Assembly (NCBI GenBank): GCA_049316905.1 | Contig: JBMOJH010000138.1 | Location: 1-7,198 of the forward strand | Origin: CAIPVR01 sp049316905 | GTDB lineage: Bacteria > Actinomycetota > Acidimicrobiia > Acidimicrobiales > Microtrichaceae | DNA length: 7,198 bases | Direction: 5' to 3' | Shown here: positions 1 to 4,800 of the stretch, piece by piece | How positions within the stretch are numbered: the stretch's first letter is position 1 | How the letters are laid out: each line of letters opens with the position of its first letter | Made by a program: the position numbers and the translations under genes | The notes under the pieces: generated by a model | Told to the model about the DNA's origin: nothing | Seen by the model: the letters and a program-made list of their open reading frames with translations, nothing else | Database searches by the model: none

Positions 1-209
1 GTCGTGGTGGTGGAGGCGGTCGTGGTGGTGGGGGCGGTCGTGGTCGTCGACCTCGGGACGGTGGTCGTCGTGGTCGTCGTCCTGGTCGGCCACGTCCACC
101 ACGACCACCAGTTCGTCGCCGCACCGGCGTCGGCCTGGAGGATGACGCCGATCGCCACCGCGAGCGCGGCGGCGGTGACGGCGGGCTTCGCGAAACGTCC
201 CCTGGTCAT
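1..209 (-). CDS. Secreted Thr-rich protein, N-terminal part (runs off left edge)
   Basis: Only the first 69 codons are present; the reading frame is still open at the window edge, so the function cannot be assigned. The ATG at 209-207 is preceded by an AAGGA ribosome binding site 7 bases upstream, which fixes the start. Residues 1-9 are basic (MTRGRFAKP), residues 10-25 are hydrophobic, and ADAGAA at 26-31 looks like a signal peptidase I site, so the protein is probably exported by Sec. Immediately after the predicted cleavage comes NWWSWWTW (33-40), with five Trp in eight residues. From residue 44 the chain is almost entirely Thr with a few Pro, Ala, Ser, Val and Arg, a typical flexible and possibly glycosylated linker leading to a domain outside the window. 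The gene follows the esterase gene after 92 bases on the same strand and may be its operon partner or have its own promoter. The gene call is firm; the role is unknown. Confidence 0.8.
   Translation of the reverse strand, partial: MTRGRFAKPAVTAAALAVAIGVILQADAGAATNWWSWWTWPTRTTTTTTTVPRSTTTTAPTTTTASTTT
3..80 (-). repeat. Thr-codon (ACC/ACG) low-complexity tract in the secreted protein
   Basis: On the plus strand this is an irregular run of GGT and CGT triplets; on the coding strand these are ACC and ACG Thr codons interrupted by a few Val, Pro, Arg, Ser and Ala codons. It encodes the post-signal linker and reaches the window edge. Alternating synonymous codons make it less slippage-prone than a pure trinucleotide repeat, but length variation between strains is plausible. 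Confidence 0.8.
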
Positions 210-216
210 GCGGTCG

Positions 217-226
217 TCCTTCCCTC
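217..226 (-). promoter_or_regulatory. Ribosome binding site of the Thr-rich secreted protein
   Basis: Read on the minus strand this is GAGGGAAGGA. The AAGGA core (221-217) ends 7 bases before the ATG at 209, which is good Shine-Dalgarno spacing. It supports this ATG as the start and shows the gene can be translated independently of the esterase gene upstream. Confidence 0.7.
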
Positions 227-301
227 GGAGGCTCCCCAGCGGCCCCCCCGGGCACCTGTTCGAGGGTACCGCCGACCCGGTGCGGCGTGACGGGCCCGGG
301 C

Positions 302-1336
302 TCAGCGCAGGCAGCGCTCCAGGAACGCCTCCACCGGCGGCGTGACCACCTGTTCGCCCGGCACGCCGAGACGGGTGTTGACCTGCTCGTGGGTGTACGG
401 GTTCGCGTCCAGCACGTCCGCCGAGCCGCCGGCCTCGCGGACCGCGGTGGCGAAGTCCCGGGCGATCACCTCGCGCCGCGGCACGCCGCGGGTGACCACC
501 AGGAACGAGGGCATCGACCCCGGCTGCGTGCGGGCCTGCAGGGTGGGCGACGCGTCAGCGAGCGTGGCCGGGTCCTGGCCGAACGCGGTGGCGTAGATGC
601 CGTCCTCGTCATCCGCGAGACCGGTGGTGAGGTCGTAGGCCGCGCTGTCGAGGCTCACCACGCACCGCACCGCGGTGCGGTCCCGGCCGGTGGCACCCAG
701 CAGTGTCGGGTTGGTCCCGACGATCGACACCAGCTGCGCCCCCGCCGAGTGGCCCACCAACACCACCTTCGACGGGTCGATGCCGAACTCGGCCGCATCG
801 TCGATCACCCGGTCCACCGCCGCGGCCACGTCGCGGCCGAACGCCGGCCACCGCACGTCGTTGTCGGGCGTCGCCAGCCGGTAGTTCACCGACACGAGCA
901 CCGCGCCGAGCCGGCCGGCCCACGCGACCTTCGTGTCGATCGCGTTCCCCCGCTTGTCGCCCACCCGCCAGCCGCCACCGTGCACCCAGACGATCACCGG
1001 ACAACCGGTCGCACCCGGCCGCCGGTAGACGTCCATGCTCAGCAGGTCGGGCCGCACGCCGGGCGCCTCGTCGTAACGCCGGACCTCGGGACCCTCGAGC
1101 GGGCCGGTGCACGACACGTCGCCCGCCGGGACGGCACCGGCACGCGCGCCGGTGGTCGACGCACTCGTGGTCGGTGTTGTGGTCGATGCCGTGGTGGTGG
1201 GTGCAGCGGTGGCCCCTCGGCCGGCGCGTTCCGGGGTGGTGCTGCACGCCGCCGCCAGCACGGCGAGCGCCAGCAGCGCGCTCATGGCGACGGCCGTCGT
1301 GGTGGCCGGGTTCCGTCGGAGTGTCCTCATCCGCAT
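302..1336 (-). CDS. Lipoprotein alpha/beta-hydrolase, BD-FAE/carboxylesterase type
   Basis: This is a 344-residue predicted extracytoplasmic serine esterase or hydrolase; the substrate is unknown. The N-terminus is Arg-rich (R2, R4, R7, R8), followed by a hydrophobic stretch at 11-30 and LAAAC ending at Cys31. This suggests a lipoprotein, although Ala rather than Leu at -3 is a less usual lipobox. Residues 42-72 are a Thr/Ser/Ala/Pro linker that would hold the enzyme off the membrane. The catalytic fold begins near residue 85. HGGGW at 119-123 is the oxyanion-hole motif, NYRL (151-154) follows, GHSAG at 195-199 places the nucleophile at Ser197, and YTHEQVN at 314-320 supplies the probable catalytic His316. 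The usual acidic residue in a G-x-D motif after strand 7 is not obvious: the segment reads TRGVPRREV (282-290). Feruloyl, acetyl-xylan and other small ester substrates are possible, and kynurenine formamidase-like relatives share the fold. No strong ribosome binding site precedes the ATG at 1336 or the in-frame ATG at 1330. It lies 60 bases after the small membrane protein gene, probably in the same operon. Confidence 0.92.
   Translation of the reverse strand: MRMRTLRRNPATTTAVAMSALLALAVLAAACSTTPERAGRGATAAPTTTASTTTPTTSASTTGARAGAVPAGDVSCTGPLEGPEVRRYDEAPGVRPDLLSMDVYRRPGATGCPVIVWVHGGGWRVGDKRGNAIDTKVAWAGRLGAVLVSVNYRLATPDNDVRWPAFGRDVAAAVDRVIDDAAEFGIDPSKVVLVGHSAGAQLVSIVGTNPTLLGATGRDRTAVRCVVSLDSAAYDLTTGLADDEDGIYATAFGQDPATLADASPTLQARTQPGSMPSFLVVTRGVPRREVIARDFATAVREAGGSADVLDANPYTHEQVNTRLGVPGEQVVTPPVEAFLERCLR
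1151..1210 (-). repeat. Thr/Ser/Ala linker-coding tract in the esterase
   Basis: Encodes residues 43-62 of the hydrolase, mostly Thr with Ser, Ala and Pro, between the lipidated Cys and the catalytic domain. It uses the same ACC/ACG/ACA-rich codon style as the tracts at 3-80 and 6243-6317. It is a spacer and not part of the fold. Confidence 0.75.
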
Positions 1337-1396
1337 GCCGTCACGATGCCGCCGGCGTGTGATGGTTCCGTGAGCGGGACGTGAGGGTCCGGCGGG

Positions 1397-1807
1397 TCAG
1401 CCGACGTCGCAGTAGCGCTCCGACGCGGCGTCGAGCGTGCGGGTGGCCGCAACGTCGTCCGCCCCGTCGTCGAGCGCCGCCACGTCCGCCACGAGTCCCG
1501 GCGCCGCGGTGGTGCCGGCGAGCCGGCCGGCGAGCGCGGTGCGGTAGTCGGCGACCGTGCGGGCCGCCTCTGCGATCGAGGCGGTGGGGGCCACATCTGC
1601 CGCGTCCCGAAGGGTGGCCGCCTGGGCCGTCAGCGCGGGCACCGGAGTGGCATGGCCGGTGGCGTCGGCCACCGCGGGCGCCGAGGCCAGTCGCTCGCAG
1701 AAGTCCCCGCCCGAGGGCCGCGAACCCACCCAGCCGGCCACCGCGGCGCCGGACAGGAGCACGATCACGGCCGCCACGGCCATCGGTCGGACACGTCGTG
1801 GATCCAT
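1397..1807 (-). CDS. Small single-pass membrane-anchored protein of unknown function
   Basis: A 136-residue protein I do not recognise. Residues 1-8 are basic (MDPRRVRP), and residues 9-27 form one hydrophobic segment ending in GWVG with no clear peptidase site. The most likely topology is therefore an N-terminal anchor with residues 28-136 outside the membrane. The outer part is Ala/Asp-rich and predicted helical. It is framed by two cysteines, Cys37 (FCERL) and Cys133 (RYCDVG), which could form a disulfide joining the ends of a small helical bundle. I choose the ATG at 1807 because GAGGTG lies just upstream at 1816-1811. The in-frame GTG at 1813, two codons earlier, lies inside that ribosome binding site and has no site of its own. 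The gene starts 7 bases after the giant gene's stop, which implies translational coupling and perhaps matched amounts of the two proteins. A role as membrane partner of the giant protein is an inference from position only. Confidence 0.85.
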   Translation of the reverse strand: MDPRRVRPMAVAAVIVLLSGAAVAGWVGSRPSGGDFCERLASAPAVADATGHATPVPALTAQAATLRDAADVAPTASIAEAARTVADYRTALAGRLAGTTAAPGLVADVAALDDGADDVAATRTLDAASERYCDVG

Positions 1808-1810
1808 CGT

Positions 1811-1816
1811 CACCTC
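1811..1816 (-). promoter_or_regulatory. Ribosome binding site overlapping the upstream stop codon
   Basis: The minus strand reads TGAGGTGACGATG: the giant gene's TGA (1817-1815) supplies the first bases of the GAGGTG ribosome binding site for the ATG at 1807. Termination on the first gene and initiation on the second therefore happen at the same spot. This decides the start of the small membrane protein and is a classic coupling layout. Confidence 0.75.
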
Positions 1817-4800
1817 AGAGCTCGTCCGGACCGAACGACACCGTGTAGTTGACGCCGAGGAACTGGAGGTACAGGTCGCCGGTGGCCCGCACCGGCAGGG
1901 GCAGCACCTCGATCTCGACGGTGCCCGAGATGTCCGCGAGGGTCGCGGAGTACGTCACGAGCCAGAGGTCGAGGTTCACCGACGCCTCCGCCTGCGCGTC
2001 GGCCGTGATGTCGAGGGTGTTCCAGCCGGCCGAGCCGCCGGCCGGCGCGATCCACGAGTACCCCACCGTGAGGGTCAGCGTGATCTCGGCCATCGCGTAG
2101 ACGTTGAGGTGCGACCACCCGGCGGTCTCCTGGCGCTCGAAACCGCCCGTGACCGAGCCCGTGATCGAGGCGAACGACCCGTCGGTGAAGCCGACGGAGA
2201 GGTCCGCCCCCACCACGTAGGTGTTGGCGAACAGGATCTCGCCGTCGATCTGGAAGTCGTCGACCGGCTGGCAGGTGGTGCAGTGGGTCCACGACACGGT
2301 GAGCTCACGCACCTTCTGCGCCGCGAGCTGCTCCTCGGCGCTGACGGTCTGCTCGGCCGCGTCGTTCGCGTCCTGGGCGGCGGCGAGCGCCTGGTCGGCG
2401 GTGTCCTGCGCGTCGTTCGCCTGGGCCTGCAGCAGGTTGGACGTGTTCGTGGCCTCCTCGAGGCGGGCCTGCGCCGCGGCCACGGCGTCCGAGGAGCCCG
2501 CCGCGCCGGACTCCGCGTCGTCGAGCTCGTCCTCGGCGCCCGCGAGCTGCGAGCCATTCCCCGCGGCCGCGTCGTCGAGGGCCTGGGCGAGCGCCTGGCG
2601 GGCCGCCGCGAGCTCGTCCTGCGCGGCCTGGTAGTCCGCGACCGCGTTCTGGAGATCCTGGGTGGCATCGTCGGCCACGCCCGCCGCGGACGTCGCCAGC
2701 GCGACCGCTGACTTCGTCGCCTTCGCGAAGGCCGCCGAGTAGGCCGTGGCCTCCTTCGCCTCGCGGTAGGTCAGGAGGTCGGCGGGTGCGCTGCCGCCGG
2801 GCCCGAACGGGTTGCCCGCCTGGTTCTGCACGCCACCGGCCGGCGACAGACTGCTGCCGAGGGCCTGGGACTGCGAACCCTGGGCGAAGGTGAGGGTGAG
2901 TGTGGCGGCCGCGGTCCACGAGCAGGAGGCCACCGCGAAGGCGAAGCTGCCCTCGAAGCTGAAGGCCGGGGCCTGCACGCCGAGCGCGAGCGTGATCCCG
3001 TCCGCGGGTTGCGGATCGTCGGAGGGGTACTCGTTGGAGAGCACCACCGGCTGGTCGTACTGCCGGGTGATCTTGTCGAACGTCTCGGGCAGGTTCAGCG
3101 ACGTGGTGCCGGTGAGGGTGTAGTAGGTGGTGCCCATCGAGCGGTAGACGGTGCCGGTGAGCTTCGGGGCACCGCTCCACATGGAGCAGTCGCCCGGGTC
3201 CGTGTCGTAGGTGATCGACGCGCCGTACCAGCCGGTACCCGGCGAGCCGCTCCCTCCGGGGGCGAAGGTCACCGTGGCCGTGCCGGCGAGGCCGCGGAAC
3301 GTCACGCCGTCGAGTGAACCGGTGAGGCTGGCGTCGCCGTTCGGGTCGATCGTCCCCGAGACCTTCAGCTCGTCGTCCTGGTCGAACAGCCCGAGCGGCA
3401 CCGACGCCGCCATCGACGCCGAGTCCGTGGGCGCGCCCGCCGCCCGGGCGAAGGTGACCGTGGAGGCCGCGGTGAAGCCGGCGAGGTTCACGTCAGCGGT
3501 GGACGGGTTGGCGAACGAGTACGTGCCCGCCCCGCTGCCGACGGTGGTGTACGGGCCGGTCACCGACAGGGTCGGGAGACCGAGGGTGCCCGGCACCGTG
3601 ACCGCGGCGGTCAGGTCGAAACCCGTCGCGGTGAGGGTCACGCTCGCCGCGGCGATGGAACGCGTGGGGGTGGTCAGCGTGGCACCGTTGGCCGGCGAGG
3701 TGACCGTGACGGGGTCCGTCCCCGAGCCGATCGACACGTCCAGCGAGGTCACCAGCTGGTCGCCGAACGCTAGGGCGAACGTGGTGGACGGCACGGTGCC
3801 CTTGAGGTCCGAGATCGTGGTGCCCACCTCGGTGCCGCTCAGGGAGACGGCCACCTGGTTGCCGAGCAGCGACGTGGTGCCGGCGACGGCCACCGTCGGG
3901 TCGCCGAACCCGATGGACGAGGGCACGGTCGTGCTGATCCGGGCGTCGGTCACGACGAAGGACGCCGGGGCGGGGGCGAGCTCGAGCTGCGGCGCCGTGC
4001 CCGTGAAGGTGATCTGGCTCACGCCGTTCGCGGGCTCCACCACGGTGCCGCTCACGGGCACCGTCGCCTGGTCGAACACGGCGCTCCCGGTGACCGTCAT
4101 CGAGGTGGCGCCGCCGGCCACCGCGACCGCGACCGTGGTGCCGCTCAGCGGGAGCCCGCCGATCGAGGTGGTCCCGAGGGTCACCTCCGCGGACCCGGAG
4201 AACGAGACCGGGTCGAGCGCGAGTGTCATGGGCGGGGCGGACGACGGGGTGAACGCGAGGACCAGCCCGGCGCCGGACGCGGCACCCTGCTCGCCGCACG
4301 CCACCGGGGCGACGGTGAGGTTCGCGTTCGAGTCGAGCAGCAGTCCTGCGGCACCGAGGTTCACCCCGCCCGCGGGCCGGAGGTCGACCACGAGGCAGGG
4401 GGCGGCGTCAGCGAGCTGCGCCGAGGCCGTCGCCGACCGGATGTCGGGCACGCCGAGCGCTGCGTTCACCTGCGACGGCAGGGCCGCGTTCGCGGTGAGC
4501 GTGGCCGACGGGTTCGCGCCGGTGGAGAGCTGCACGGCCAGGCCGGAGAGGTCGAGCCCGGCCACGCCCGCATAGTTCGGCCACGCACCCCCCGCCGGGG
4601 TGACCGTGGCGGCGAGCGACCCCGCCGCGAGCGTGCCGGTGAGGCCGGCGGGCACGGTGGAGGGCCCCGCCGGGGCGAACGACGTGGCGGAGAGCGTGGC
4701 CGTACCGGTGACGCCGACCGTGGTGAGACCGCCCGTCACGGCCACCGAGACGGAGAGCGAGTCGACCGCGACCGAAACCGCGGCGTCGGCCTTCCCCACC

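Noticed and set aside
263..268. TACCCT (minus strand) as a possible -10 box for the leftmost gene
   Set aside because: It fits TANNNT and sits at a plausible distance, but no credible -35 hexamer lies 16-18 bases upstream.
247..300. CCCGGGC / GCCCGGG inverted pair after the esterase stop
   Set aside because: Stem of 7 bases with a 40-base loop and no T-run; not convincing as a terminator.
4..345. Plus-strand frame starting with poly-Val
   Set aside because: The Val runs are the GGT/CGT complement of the Thr tract, read in a shifted frame.
1312..1318. Tat signal in the esterase (RR at residues 7-8)
   Set aside because: The twin Arg lacks the following F-L-K-type residues; a Sec-type lipoprotein signal explains the N-terminus better.
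287..1384. Long plus-strand open frame of 365 codons opposite the esterase
   Set aside because: Arg/His/Gly-rich translation with no domain, typical of the mirror of a high-GC gene. The minus-strand frame has HGGGW, GHSAG and a lipoprotein signal.
1349..1395. Possible hairpin CCGCCGG / CCGGCGG in the gap before the esterase
   Set aside because: Only a 7-base stem with a 33-base loop and no T-run; at this GC content such pairs are expected by chance, so it is not called a terminator.
1808..1813. GTG at 1813 as start of the small membrane protein
   Set aside because: It lies inside the GAGGTG ribosome binding site for the ATG at 1807 and has no binding site of its own.
3211..4575. Plus-strand open frame of 454 codons opposite the giant gene
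   Set aside because: Its Val/Ala/Pro/Thr-rich translation looks protein-like, but it is explained by antisense reading of the repeats. It overlaps an unbroken 5.4 kb minus-strand frame and has no signal peptide or domain.
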